A stretch of 64,000 bases of DNA from Paenibacillus sp. FSL K6-0276 (GCF_037977235.1 NZ_CP150276.1:4402001-4466000), one strand, 5' to 3'; counted from the first letter of the stretch, positions 52,851-61,805 are shown. Translations and numbers: made by a program. The notes: a model not told the origin generated them from the letters alone.

Positions 52851-52939
52851 AAACGCCTTCGGCGTCCTTTTAAGGACGGTAAGCGTTTATGCGAGAATTA
52901 TAAGGATAAAGTGAAACTTTTACTTTATCCTTATAATTA
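52851..52939. repeat. Dispersed repeat family A, copy 3
   Basis: aaacgccttcggcgtcc-ttttaaggacggtaagcgttt, then gcgagaattataagg and the closing ctttatccttataatta. Same orientation as the other copies, with compensating changes on both arms of the second palindrome (aattataagg with ccttataatt), which suggests the structure rather than the exact sequence is kept. Confidence 0.78.
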
Positions 52940-52977
52940 ATAAAGTATGTGTCTTAATCTGATGTCATCATACGTGA

Positions 52978-53012
52978 AAGCCCCCATAATCTGCAATAGA
53001 TTACGGGGGCTT
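52978..53012 (-). terminator. Terminator of uppP
   Basis: aagcccccataatct pairs with agattacgggggctt around gcaat. It lies 28 bases past the uppP stop on its 3' side and is nearly symmetric. Confidence 0.8.
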
Positions 53013-53039
53013 CTGTTATATCGATTCCTTATAACGGAT

Positions 53040-53900
53040 TTAGAAAAATACGAAATATACTACAGCAGCAAGTATTATCCGGTATATAGCAAACGGTAAA
53101 AGCTTGATCCGGTTGATCAGTTTCAAGAAGAAACGCATCGATAACAGCGCAAACACAAAGGCGCTGATAAAGCCTGCGATGAAGAACGGTAGAGCATCCA
53201 TGGTGAAATATTGCCAGTTCTTCATCAGCGAGAGTAGACTGGCGCCTGCCATGATTGGAACAGCCATAATAAATGTGAAATCAGCAGCAGCGCGATGACT
53301 CATACCAAGGAGGACACCACCAGAAATCGTCGACCCGGAACGTGAAAATCCCGGCCATAACGAGAAGCATTGGACCAGACCAACACCTAGCGCCTGCTTG
53401 TATGTAATCTGATCAACACTCTCCGTTTGGATCTTCTTAGGTCCAAACAGATCCGCAATAATCATTAATACAGCACCGACTACTAGACCGATTAACACTG
53501 TTGATGTAGAGAATAAGTGCTCGTCAATATAATCATTAAACAGAACGCCCAGCACACCTGCTGGCACTAATCCTACAAGCACCTGTGTAAGCTTAAGGTG
53601 TCCACCCTTCTCGAGCTGCGGTTGTTCCTCAATTACAGGGTCCAACTGCTTCCGACTGAAACGCTTTAACCCCAACAGTTCAATGAACCTATTTCTAAAA
53701 ATGACAACAACCGCTAATATAGAACCCAGTTGTATGACCACTTTGAATGTATTGGCCGTATGTTGCCCAAATAACTCTGTCGATTTCAACCACATATCAT
53801 CAACAATAATCATATGACCTGTGGAGGATACCGGAGCAAATTCGGTCAATCCTTCAACAATTCCCAAAATAATAGCTTTAATAATCGTTAATAGCTCCAT
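53040..53900 (-). CDS. uppP: Undecaprenyl-diphosphatase UppP (BacA)
   Basis: Dephosphorylates undecaprenyl diphosphate to recycle the wall-precursor carrier; raised levels confer bacitracin tolerance. The 286-residue membrane protein carries both conserved blocks: GLTEFAPVSSTGHMII (about residues 17-32) and FSLWPGFSRSGSTISGG (about 170-186). Start ATG follows AAGGAGGAG. It lies downstream of dedA and of the BceRS-BceAB genes on the same strand, a sensible association since bacitracin binds the substrate of this enzyme. Confidence 0.96.
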   Translation of the reverse strand: MELLTIIKAIILGIVEGLTEFAPVSSTGHMIIVDDMWLKSTELFGQHTANTFKVVIQLGSILAVVVIFRNRFIELLGLKRFSRKQLDPVIEEQPQLEKGGHLKLTQVLVGLVPAGVLGVLFNDYIDEHLFSTSTVLIGLVVGAVLMIIADLFGPKKIQTESVDQITYKQALGVGLVQCFSLWPGFSRSGSTISGGVLLGMSHRAAADFTFIMAVPIMAGASLLSLMKNWQYFTMDALPFFIAGFISAFVFALLSMRFFLKLINRIKLLPFAIYRIILAAVVYFVFF

Positions 53901-53950
53901 TTGTTCTCCTCCTTTTTAATCATAACTTTTATCTATAAGTCCTTCTCGGC

Positions 53951-54574
53951 TCAACCTTCGGTGTTCATTTTCCGGCTGCGCTTGCGGAAGAACAGATACC
54001 CCAGGATCACTAATCCCCCAGCAATAAGTACGTACACTACGTTGGAGTACATATCCATATACATGGCGATGTCTTCCCAAGACTCACCCAATGCCGCACC
54101 AATAAGCACAAGCAGTAGATTCCACCCCAGCGTACCAATCGTTGTGAAGATCATAAACACTCCAAATTTCATGCCCGACATCCCCGCCGGGATCGAAATC
54201 AAACTTCGCACTAGTGGAACCATCCGACAAAATAATACGGTCCAATAGCCATATTTGTCAAACCAAGCGTCAGCCTTGTGGATATCTTTTTTGCTGATTC
54301 GAAGTAGTCCGCCCCAGCGTTCAACGATCTTTTCCAATCGATTTACATCCAACAAACGACCAATATAATAGAGAATCACTGCCCCCAGCAAAGAGCCAAG
54401 CGTAGCAGCAATGATTACACCAGGAATGGTCAAATTCGTTGTGGTTGTCATGAATCCGCCAAAAGGGAGGATCACTTCGGAAGGAATCGGTGGAAATATA
54501 TTTTCAAAAGCGAGCATTAGGAAAATACCGAAATAACCAAACTGCTCCATAAAATCTGTAATCCATGCTTGCAT
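53951..54574 (-). CDS. DedA-family membrane protein
   Basis: A 207-residue protein of the DedA/VTT superfamily with about five membrane segments. Motifs: FENIFPPIPSEVILPFGGF near residues 24-42 and FCRMVPLVRSLISIPAGMSGMKF near 115-137. Some DedA proteins help return undecaprenyl phosphate across the membrane, which would fit uppP immediately downstream (50 bases), but specificity is not shown. Start ATG is 6 bases after GGGGG. Confidence 0.9.
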   Translation of the reverse strand: MQAWITDFMEQFGYFGIFLMLAFENIFPPIPSEVILPFGGFMTTTTNLTIPGVIIAATLGSLLGAVILYYIGRLLDVNRLEKIVERWGGLLRISKKDIHKADAWFDKYGYWTVLFCRMVPLVRSLISIPAGMSGMKFGVFMIFTTIGTLGWNLLLVLIGAALGESWEDIAMYMDMYSNVVYVLIAGGLVILGYLFFRKRSRKMNTEG

Positions 54575-54591
54575 TTCGTAACCCCCATTAT

Positions 54592-56541
54592 TCAGATCAA
54601 GTTCTTCTTCAAGTTGCGTAAATAACGGCTGCGAATAAAAAAGAAGTAAAGTCCCTGGACAGCCAAATATCCCAATAACACCGCCCCGGTCTCCACAGCA
54701 ATAGATAAGTAGAACAACCGCTGAAGCGCAATAAAGGCAAACACACTATGCAAAATGGCCACCCCAACCGGCACAAAAAACAACAACGACAATTGTATCG
54801 TTACAATTCGGTTTAGCTCTTGATCTGTAAGCCCCATTTTGGACAATGTAGAATATTGATGACGATCATGATCTAGATCTGTATACAGCCGGAAGTAAAG
54901 GAAGCTGCCTGCCGCAATGAAAAAAACAGTACCCACCAGTAAAGAAGCGAATAGCATCGTGTTGTACAGTGTTCTCTGTATTTCAAACAGCGTGCCGCTA
55001 ACAACAATCGCGTATGGAGAGTTACTTTCATAGGATCGTTTGCCTTTATGGGCAAGATCCGCCGCTATACCTACCGTTTGCGGGAAGTCATCCATATAAA
55101 ATCCTGTATACAAATCTGTCTGTACGGGATCAATGGCCTTGTAAAGCTCGTCGCTAATCACGACACCACTGAAATCTCCCCCATCCCTTCCATCCAGCTC
55201 CGGCAATAGATATTCGGCTATCGGAACATGCTGGGTATAACCTATTTCTCTAATGGAAAGTCCTTGCTTCAAGGTGTATATCGGCTTTACTCTACCCGCT
55301 GTCAGACTCCGGTCTCGTTGCGAACCGATCATTACCAGTCCTTCATCTCCAGTAAGAGGGCGCTCATCCGTCGTAAACCCTGCACGAAGCAGAGCAAGCT
55401 TATAATCGCTGTAAGTAATCAAGGGAAGCCTTAACGTGCGATCTGGCCCGGTCTGAGATTCCACCTCTGCGTATTTGATCGGAATGCTAAGTGTCTCATA
55501 GGGTAAACCGAGCGTTGTAAGCTCTTCCTTAATTTCGTCCAAATGCTGATCAAAAGGGTCCTGCGACTGATTGCCTTTGGCTACATAACCAACCGCTGCG
55601 GGATAGTCCAGTTTCAATTCTCTGGAAAGCGTATGGATCGATGCGAATACTCCCACTGAAGTAAAAGATACTGCGGATACAATCGTCACCATAAAGAACA
55701 TTCGGGCATTCTCTTTCCAGCGGTAAGACAAGCCCGATAAAGTAATAATATTCGTGTGGTTCCAATACAGGCGCCGGATCGTCTTAAGTAGTTTAACAGT
55801 GTAAATACTGAGCTGAGTATAAAAGAGATAGGTACCCGCAACCGTAATTACAACGACGGGGAACATCACCTTTTCAACCGAAGCCGCTTGTGCTGTAGCT
55901 GCCATATAATAGCCCGTTAGCAGCAATAAAGCAGACAATATAGATAACACCAAGGAGACTTTAGGCTCCTCTTCTGCTTTTCGTTCTCCCTGAAACAGCC
56001 GCATCAGTGATTCATTCCCAATAAAAAAGAACGTGCTCAGCGAGATTAGAATAAATAGCAGCGCAAAGCTACATATCGTAAGTACAAGCGCCTGCCATGG
56101 AAGATGAAACGTTAAAAGAGGTATTCCTAGAAAAGTAGATCCGATCATTAAAAACAACTTGCCCAGAATTAGCCCTAGTAAAGTACCTGTAAGGATGGCT
56201 GAGGTGCCGATCATCATATTTTCCAAAAATACCATCGTGTTGAGCTGTCGCTTCGTCATTCCATGCATCAACAAAATCCCAAACTCCATCTTACGTGACT
56301 GCAGGAACGATCCGACCGATACGAGAACGAACAAGGAGCAAAACACATAAATAATGGCTTCTGCCGCCATCATTGTATGAGCTGCTGTACTATAAACCAA
56401 GCTCTTAGAAATATCCGGATGGTAAATAAACAAAGCGCACACAAAAAAGATCATCACTGAAAAAGCACTGACGACAAAATAAGCCGCATATTTACGCTTG
56501 TTACGTGTAACATTCCTATAAGCGAATTGCCGAAAGGTCAT
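54592..56541 (-). CDS. bceB: BceB-type ABC transporter permease
   Basis: The membrane part of a peptide-antibiotic resistance transporter, 649 residues. It has the BceB layout: about ten membrane segments, FtsX-like repeats at both ends (TFRQFAYRNVTRNKRKYAAYF at the start), and a large extracytoplasmic domain (about 310-510) between the seventh and eighth segments. BceB proteins signal directly to the partner kinase and release antibiotics such as bacitracin from lipid carriers. ATG 56541 follows GGGGGA and overlaps the end of bceA by 26 bases; a longer frame to 56685 lies within bceA. The antibiotic recognised cannot be told from sequence. Confidence 0.92.
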   Translation of the reverse strand: MTFRQFAYRNVTRNKRKYAAYFVVSAFSVMIFFVCALFIYHPDISKSLVYSTAAHTMMAAEAIIYVFCSLFVLVSVGSFLQSRKMEFGILLMHGMTKRQLNTMVFLENMMIGTSAILTGTLLGLILGKLFLMIGSTFLGIPLLTFHLPWQALVLTICSFALLFILISLSTFFFIGNESLMRLFQGERKAEEEPKVSLVLSILSALLLLTGYYMAATAQAASVEKVMFPVVVITVAGTYLFYTQLSIYTVKLLKTIRRLYWNHTNIITLSGLSYRWKENARMFFMVTIVSAVSFTSVGVFASIHTLSRELKLDYPAAVGYVAKGNQSQDPFDQHLDEIKEELTTLGLPYETLSIPIKYAEVESQTGPDRTLRLPLITYSDYKLALLRAGFTTDERPLTGDEGLVMIGSQRDRSLTAGRVKPIYTLKQGLSIREIGYTQHVPIAEYLLPELDGRDGGDFSGVVISDELYKAIDPVQTDLYTGFYMDDFPQTVGIAADLAHKGKRSYESNSPYAIVVSGTLFEIQRTLYNTMLFASLLVGTVFFIAAGSFLYFRLYTDLDHDRHQYSTLSKMGLTDQELNRIVTIQLSLLFFVPVGVAILHSVFAFIALQRLFYLSIAVETGAVLLGYLAVQGLYFFFIRSRYLRNLKKNLI

Positions 56542-57286
56542 GGCTAGTTCCCCCAAGCAGAGACAACATATCAATAATACTTTGGAAGAAGGCGCCTCTG
56601 CTGCTCCCCCTGTACATTTCACTATAGAAACGTCCGTCTTTAATAAAGATGACCCGATTACAAAAGCTCGCGGCCACTGCGTCATGTGTGACCATCAGCA
56701 CGGTTGTCCCTTCTTCCTTATTCACCTCTGTCAGCATATTCATAACTTCACCTGAAGCTTTGGAATCCAGATTCCCTGTAGGCTCATCTGCTAAAATCAG
56801 AGCAGGACGATGAATCATCGCCCGGGCGATGGCGGTCCGCTGCATTTGCCCACCTGAAATCTCGTATGTCCGTTTTTGCAGTAAATGCTTAATGTCCAGC
56901 ATACTTGCTACTTCTTTCAACCTGCTCTCCATTTCCGTTACACGGACACCAGCAAGTGTAAGAGGCAGTACAATATTCTCCTCCACAGTGAGCGTATCCA
57001 GTAGATTGAAATGCTGAAAGACGAAACCGAGCTCATGGCGGCGAAAGAGTGCCTTTTCTTTTCTGCTAAGCAGATTTGGATCTCGGCCGTTGATCAGAAT
57101 CTGACCGGAGGTCGGCTGGTCGATGGTGGCGATCGTGTTGAGCAGCGTTGTTTTCCCACTCCCCGAAGGTCCCATAATGCCAACAAACTCCCCTTTTTCA
57201 ACAGAAAAGCGGATATGATTCAATGCCTGAGTGGACACTTTACCCTCATATATTTTTGATAAATTATGAACATCTAGAATGGGCAA
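56516..57286 (-). CDS. bceA: BceA-type ABC transporter ATPase
   Basis: A 256-residue MacB-type ATPase. Motifs: Walker A GPSGSGKTTL (about 39-48), Q-loop FVFQHFNLLDTLTVEENI, signature ISGGQMQRTAIARA, Walker B LILADEPTGNLDS and switch His in MVTHDAVAAS. It pairs with bceB, which it overlaps by 26 bases. A BceR-motif match and a -10 element lie in the 85 bases upstream, so bceAB can be induced separately from bceRS. Confidence 0.95.
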   Translation of the reverse strand: MPILDVHNLSKIYEGKVSTQALNHIRFSVEKGEFVGIMGPSGSGKTTLLNTIATIDQPTSGQILINGRDPNLLSRKEKALFRRHELGFVFQHFNLLDTLTVEENIVLPLTLAGVRVTEMESRLKEVASMLDIKHLLQKRTYEISGGQMQRTAIARAMIHRPALILADEPTGNLDSKASGEVMNMLTEVNKEEGTTVLMVTHDAVAASFCNRVIFIKDGRFYSEMYRGSSRGAFFQSIIDMLSLLGGTSHDLSAIRL

Positions 57287-57318
57287 GTGTTACCTCTCCT
57301 TCTTTCGACTGGATTGCC

Positions 57319-57385
57319 TTCATTATACAAAGTGTATACACAGGCTGCCATTTCTCTAACTTACAATGACCTTACATATTTGTAA
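57319..57385 (-). promoter_or_regulatory. bceA promoter with BceR-type operator
   Basis: TTACA-tatt-TGTAA at 57372-57385 fits the published BceR-family motif TNACA-N4-TGTAA exactly. On the minus strand a perfect -10 TATAAT lies 35-40 bases downstream, with only a poor -35 (TGGCAG) 17 bases before it, as expected for an activator-dependent promoter. The operator overlaps the bceS stop codon. Confidence 0.78.
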
Positions 57386-58370
57386 GGTAGGACTCCCTAA
57401 ACACTATCCGCACGGTCGTGCCCTTACCTTCTTCTGAGCAAATGCTCACCTCGTGACCAAGTTTTCCGCAGATCTGTTTCACAAGATATAAACCCATCCC
57501 CGTGGATTCTTGAAAGGTTCGTCCATTCACACCTGTAAAATAAGGATCAAACACACGTGGCAGATCACCTGCTGGGATGCCAACTCCTTCATCTCGTATC
57601 TCCAGTACTGCTCTCTTTTCTTCTTGTATGTACCCATGAAAATATACATGTTTGCCGACTTCCGTCGTATAACGTATTGCATTCGTAATGAGCTGTGTCA
57701 GCACAAAACTTAGCCATTTCTCATCTGTGGTTACAGCGATTCGCTCATCTATTTTAATAGTAGGAAATATACGGGTACGTATGAACAGACGCTTCTGCTC
57801 TGAGGTCACTCCACGTACGAGGGTTTCCAAATCCAAACGTTCAACGTAAAAATCATGCTCGAAAGTATCTAGCCGAGCCGTATAAAGTACGGTATCCAGT
57901 CCTTTTTTCAGACGATCCAGTTCATCACCAATTGCTGTAAAAGGTGGTCCGTCCTTATCTTGAATCATCAAATGGATGACAGACAATGGTGTCTTCATCC
58001 CATGTACCCACTGATTAATAAAATGAATATGTTCTTCCAGCTTGTGGCGGTAGCTATGTAAATCATTTTTGTAGAGGCGGAATTGTGACCCTAGTAGTCC
58101 TCGTAAACTCACGGCAAGCGGAGAATCCTGTGATGGACCGCCAGCTTCATCTAGAGAGGAGGGTAGTGTCTCCAGACGTTCATAAAATGTACGATTGCTG
58201 ATATACCGATAAGCAAGGTAGCTAAGCAGCAGACAAGTGCTGAGAAGAGCAGCGTACAGACTTACGTTCACACCACTGCCCCCATCCAGCCGATATACTA
58301 GTGTGATCAAGATGAGCTGTGCTAGATAGACAAAAATTAAAGGGATCTGCTCCCTTAAAAATAGCTTCAA
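57372..58370 (-). CDS. bceS: BceS-type intramembrane-sensing histidine kinase
   Basis: A 332-residue kinase with two closely spaced membrane helices (about 12-30 and 36-56) and almost no extracytoplasmic loop (DGGSG), the hallmark of BceS-like kinases that sense through the transporter. The phosphoacceptor block is INQWVHGMKTPLSVIHLM (His about 124), and the ATPase has QLITNAIRYT, RDEGVGIPAGDLPRVFDPYFTG and GMGLYLVKQI. It overlaps bceR by 4 bases. It should phosphorylate BceR when BceAB detects its peptide. Confidence 0.94.
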   Translation of the reverse strand: MKLFLREQIPLIFVYLAQLILITLVYRLDGGSGVNVSLYAALLSTCLLLSYLAYRYISNRTFYERLETLPSSLDEAGGPSQDSPLAVSLRGLLGSQFRLYKNDLHSYRHKLEEHIHFINQWVHGMKTPLSVIHLMIQDKDGPPFTAIGDELDRLKKGLDTVLYTARLDTFEHDFYVERLDLETLVRGVTSEQKRLFIRTRIFPTIKIDERIAVTTDEKWLSFVLTQLITNAIRYTTEVGKHVYFHGYIQEEKRAVLEIRDEGVGIPAGDLPRVFDPYFTGVNGRTFQESTGMGLYLVKQICGKLGHEVSICSEEGKGTTVRIVFRESYLTNM

Positions 58371-59068
58371 TCCTCATCCCCCCAATTCGGAATCAAGCGG
58401 TAGCCTTGACCTCGAACGGTTTGTAGACCGTCCGTAATCTCAAGAGCGGCAAGCTTTTTACGTACACGGGTGACATAGACATTAAGCGTATTCTCATCCA
58501 CAAAGGCTTGATCATCCCAAATTTTTTCGAGCAGTCTGTCGCGGGTAACGATGGTTCCCGACTTTTGCATCAACTCATCTAGTATCTTGGCTTCCGTGTG
58601 ACTTAAGTCCACCTTGGTTTCTCCTCGAGTAAGCACTAGTCGCTCCACATCCAGCGTCATTCCGGCAACGGATAGGGTACGCTCATTGTTGCTTCCCGCA
58701 TAGGTGCCGTAGGCGCGTCGTAACTGGCTTTTGATTTTGGCCATCGCAATTTCATAATCAAAGGGCTTGGTGATATAATCGTCGGCTCCGTTCTCCAGCG
58801 CCATCACCTGATCCATTTTTCCGTCGCGGGCAGATATAAAAAGGATAGGGCAGGTGGATATCCCACGAATCTGGCGGCACCAGTAATAACCATCGTATTT
58901 TGGCAAATTAACATCTAACAGAACCAGGTGCGGAGCAAACGTTTCAAACTGAGTGCGAACCCGCTCGAAATCGTTCACAGCCTGTGTCTCATATCCAAAC
59001 TTATGTAAATAATCCTGTAGCAGAGCCACCAGTCCACGGTCATCTTCTATAATAAATATTTTGAACAT
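58367..59068 (-). CDS. bceR: BceR-type OmpR-family response regulator
   Basis: A 233-residue regulator: receiver domain with EDD, the phospho-acceptor in LVLLDVNLPKYDG (about 52), LFISARDG and DYITKPFDY, then a winged-helix domain ending ENTLNVYVTRVRKKLAALE and TVRGQGYRLIP. It precedes bceS with ATGA overlap. The matching operator in front of bceA makes bceAB the likely target. Start ATG is 6 bases after GGAGG. Confidence 0.94.
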   Translation of the reverse strand: MFKIFIIEDDRGLVALLQDYLHKFGYETQAVNDFERVRTQFETFAPHLVLLDVNLPKYDGYYWCRQIRGISTCPILFISARDGKMDQVMALENGADDYITKPFDYEIAMAKIKSQLRRAYGTYAGSNNERTLSVAGMTLDVERLVLTRGETKVDLSHTEAKILDELMQKSGTIVTRDRLLEKIWDDQAFVDENTLNVYVTRVRKKLAALEITDGLQTVRGQGYRLIPNWGDED

Positions 59069-59192
59069 ATCATGCCTCCGGTCACAGCCTTAACAATATA
59101 GGGGTTTGCCAAATAATATATACATCGCGGACAGGGTTAGTCAAATCTTCAGGGGTAACGTTAGACAAATCGTCAAGCGTATCCAGTGCAAA

Positions 59193-59237
59193 AAGAACCC
59201 ATGAAGCTCCCGCTTATTGAGGGGTTCCTGGGTTCTT
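59193..59237 (-). terminator. Terminator ahead of the bce operon
   Basis: aagaaccca (59193-59201) pairs with tgggttctt (59229-59237) with an inner gctcc/ggggt region; on the minus strand tttttgc follows. It separates the bce genes from the P60-like gene. Confidence 0.7.
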
Positions 59238-59303
59238 AGCTATTTAAGGTTCGTTGGATTTAATTAGGAAATGACTGCTTTTTAAGTAACTCAATAAAAT
59301 AAA

Positions 59304-59768
59304 TTAGTCCCACTGTTTCTTCTGCATCCCAGCGAGCACTCTCTGAACAGGTGCCCAGCCGATAAACTCAGGTTTCGTCCAGCCGGGAGCAGCTTGCAGA
59401 TGACAAACTTCTAAATAGTGATCTATTCTAACCTTATCCCATGCATGAATAGCCTCACCGTTCCCAAGAGATAAAGCAACATGTCCCCAATGCTTAAGCT
59501 CCCCCTCTACCAAGCCAGAGCAGGAATAAAAAACAAATGCGCCCGCTGGCGGATTCCCAGTATTCTTGTGTGCCTCATACAACTCTGCGGATTCGCGGGC
59601 ATCGCTGCCTCCCCACATTTCGATCCCATTGCTTCTCTCATAAGCGTCTTCTACAAAAGCAAGACAACGCAGCGGATACTCCTGTGAATCTAGCAGCTCC
59701 TTAGCCCAGGTTATTGCATTCTCAATTTTTTGGTCAAAGTCATAATCTAATTTCAATTCCAATTCCAA
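59304..59768 (-). CDS. NlpC/P60-like cytoplasmic protein
   Basis: A 154-residue protein with an NlpC/P60-like or CHAP-like papain fold pattern: Cys in YPLRCLAFVEDAYE (about 35) and His in KHWGHVALSLGNGEAIHAWD (about 94), followed by a further His. There is no signal peptide, unlike wall hydrolases, so the substrate may be cytoplasmic, or it may be an inactive relative. Start is TTG 59768, about 8 bases after CAGGA. I am sure of a real gene but not of catalysis. Confidence 0.75.
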   Translation of the reverse strand: MELELKLDYDFDQKIENAITWAKELLDSQEYPLRCLAFVEDAYERSNGIEMWGGSDARESAELYEAHKNTGNPPAGAFVFYSCSGLVEGELKHWGHVALSLGNGEAIHAWDKVRIDHYLEVCHLQAAPGWTKPEFIGWAPVQRVLAGMQKKQWD

Positions 59769-59849
59769 TAGACATTCCTGAACCAGTCTCTCATGAGCCG
59801 GTATTTAATGGTTATAAACTAAACTATCCCAAGCCTATCGACTAAAAAA

Positions 59850-59882
59850 AGACCCTGAATGAGCATAATCATTCACGGGTCT
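59850..59882 (-). terminator. Terminator-like hairpin
   Basis: agacc-tgaatga pairs with tcattca-gggtct; an A-run (59844-59850) precedes it, giving a T-run on the minus strand. It may end transcripts of the AIM24-like gene. The rest of this 420-base gap (59769-60189) has no ORF but a second perfect hairpin at 60104-60123 (caagggca with tgcccttg). Confidence 0.6.
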
Positions 59883-60189
59883 CACTATATAGTTAGTTTC
59901 AGATACAGTATCGGTGGACATCACAGAGTCGATAATACAAACGTCGAACGGTGATATTACATCGAACATAAGTAATCAATGTCTTGTTGAAACAAACTGA
60001 ACTGGTACTCTAAGGCCGCTCAATTAGCCCGATTCGGCTTTTCTACGGGATTTATACCGTTCTTTTCGCTGGATTCGCTCCATTCGGGCCAATCCCCAGA
60101 AATCAAGGGCATTTCTGCCCTTGTTTCGTCCCCCTGATAAACCACCGCGCTAAAACCGAACACTCTACGCGTCGAATGCCCATACAAAC

Positions 60190-60984
60190 TTATCTGCCAT
60201 CCAGCAGATTGCCGAGTCCGCCAAGCACACTTCCTTCTTCTTTGCGTCCGCTGTTACCGGCAGCGGACAATATGCGGTCAGCCATTCGGCTAAATGGCAG
60301 CGACTGTACCCAGACCTTCCCGGGTCCGCGCAGCGTAGCGAAGAATAGGCCCTCACCGCCGAACAGTGCGGTTTTGACACCTTTTACAAACTCAATATTA
60401 TAATCCACCGAAGACGTCATAGCGACTAGACAACCGGTGTCCAGCTTGAGCGTCTCTCCAGGCTGCAGTGTACGTTCCATAACATAACCGCCAGAGTGTA
60501 CGAAAGCTAGTCCGTCACCCTCCAGCTTTTGCATAATAAAACCTTCTCCACCAAAAAAGCCCGTGCCCAGCTTACGCTGAAATTCAATACCGATCGAGAC
60601 GCCCTTCGCCGCACAGAGGAATGAATCCTTTTGACAGATCACTTTTCCACTGTATTGCTGAAGATCTAGCGGTATGATTTTGCCTGGATATGGGGCAGCA
60701 AAGGTGACACTTTTTCGTCCATAAGAACCGCTGTGTGTGAACACGGTCATGAACAAGCTTTCACCTGTCAGCAGACGCTTGCCCGCGCCCATCAGCTTAC
60801 CCATCAGTCCGCCTCCACGCGAGCCTCCACTACCGTCACCAAAAATCGTCTCCATCGCTATTTCCTGATCCATCATCATGAAGCTCCCAGCTTCGGCAAT
60901 TACACTCTCTCCGGGGTCAAGCTGCACCTCTACACACTGTATTTCCTCGCCCATAATGACATAATCAATCTCGTGAGCACTCAT
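60190..60984 (-). CDS. TIGR00266/AIM24-family protein
   Basis: A 264-residue soluble protein of the TIGR00266 (AIM24-like) beta-roll family: VQLDPGESVIAEAGSFMMMD, GKLMGAGKRLLTGESLFMTVF, GGEGFIMQKLEGDGLAFVHSGG and LDTGCLVAMTSSVDYNIE. Gly-rich loops and the repeated FFGGEG or LFGGEG elements are typical. No enzymatic motif is known. Function in bacteria is unclear. ATG 60984 follows AAGGAGGA. Confidence 0.9.
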   Translation of the reverse strand: MSAHEIDYVIMGEEIQCVEVQLDPGESVIAEAGSFMMMDQEIAMETIFGDGSGGSRGGGLMGKLMGAGKRLLTGESLFMTVFTHSGSYGRKSVTFAAPYPGKIIPLDLQQYSGKVICQKDSFLCAAKGVSIGIEFQRKLGTGFFGGEGFIMQKLEGDGLAFVHSGGYVMERTLQPGETLKLDTGCLVAMTSSVDYNIEFVKGVKTALFGGEGLFFATLRGPGKVWVQSLPFSRMADRILSAAGNSGRKEEGSVLGGLGNLLDGR

Positions 60985-61116
60985 CCCGCAGTTCCTCCTT
61001 TTAATTACAAGCCACCCAGTGACTTTTTCAATGAAAATATACGCGTATTGCGACCTAATGTTTCATCCTATTAAGACGCAGCCCTGAATTTTATCTATTG
61101 AAGAGATATTGTGGCA

Positions 61117-61614
61117 CTAATAACATTTCTTCACTTTAGACTTGCCTATGAAGTACATTGTTACGCCGAAGAATATCCCCCCGCATAGCCAGATGATAAA
61201 ATTACTCCAGGTTAGTTCAATGAGACCACTTGCGAGATAAGGAAGTATGTATGCATTTAGTATAAACATTAACGATCCCCAATAAAGACCTGCCTGAAAT
61301 CCACCTTTACGCAGCTTCTTGATCTTCTCCCTGTACTCCTCTTCACTGGTACATTCTAGTGAATCCAGCTCTTTTTTGCGAATCCGAAAAAACACTTTGC
61401 TAGCATAAATCATATTCACAATTAACAAGCCTATTGTCCCGATGCTAAGTGTATGCTTAAACGTATCTACAAGAAGACAAATGAACATAAGAGCCATAGA
61501 GAGGTAGAACATCAATGCCCCCGAAAATGCAAGCTCTTTATAGATTTCTTGCAGTTGATACTCATCACGGTCATCTGTTACGCCTATAAGACGATTTAAC
61601 ATTTTGTTCTTCAT
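61117..61614 (-). CDS. DUF3278-like membrane protein
   Basis: A 165-residue membrane protein with four predicted segments (about 29-48, 54-74, 108-125 and 135-157) and a charged cytoplasmic loop (RIRKKELDSLECTSEEEYREKIKKLRKGG in parts). The size, the N-terminal NRLIGVTDDRDEYQLQEIYK and the overlap with an XRE regulator resemble DUF3278 proteins of Firmicutes. The start overlaps the regulator stop by 4 bases (ATGA). Function unknown. Confidence 0.75.
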   Translation of the reverse strand: MKNKMLNRLIGVTDDRDEYQLQEIYKELAFSGALMFYLSMALMFICLLVDTFKHTLSIGTIGLLIVNMIYASKVFFRIRKKELDSLECTSEEEYREKIKKLRKGGFQAGLYWGSLMFILNAYILPYLASGLIELTWSNFIIWLCGGIFFGVTMYFIGKSKVKKCY

Positions 61615-61805
61615 CGCTCTTCCTCCCAGAATAATGTGTTCAGGTCTGTATGTAGGATCTTAGCAAGTGCAATACATAGGAATAACGTTGGATTATATTT
61701 ATCGTTCTCAATAAGATTTACAGTCTGGCGGGCGATGCCAACACGAGTTGCTAGCTCCATTTGCGTCAGTCCAGCGATCTGCCTATATTCTTTAACTTTA
61801 TTCAT
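61611..61805 (-). CDS. Small XRE-family regulator
   Basis: A 64-residue single-domain helix-turn-helix protein: VKEYRQIAGLTQMELATRVGIARQTVNLIENDKYNPTL (in parts) is the standard XRE core. ATG 61805 follows GGGGGTC. It is translationally coupled to the membrane protein gene, an arrangement typical of small Firmicutes regulator-membrane pairs. Its target is probably its own operon. Confidence 0.93.
   Translation of the reverse strand: MNKVKEYRQIAGLTQMELATRVGIARQTVNLIENDKYNPTLFLCIALAKILHTDLNTLFWEEER

Noticed and set aside
60030..60080. Third copy of repeat family B
   Set aside because: gatttatacc and cgctggattcgctcc recall the family, but order and spacing differ; similarity is too weak to call.
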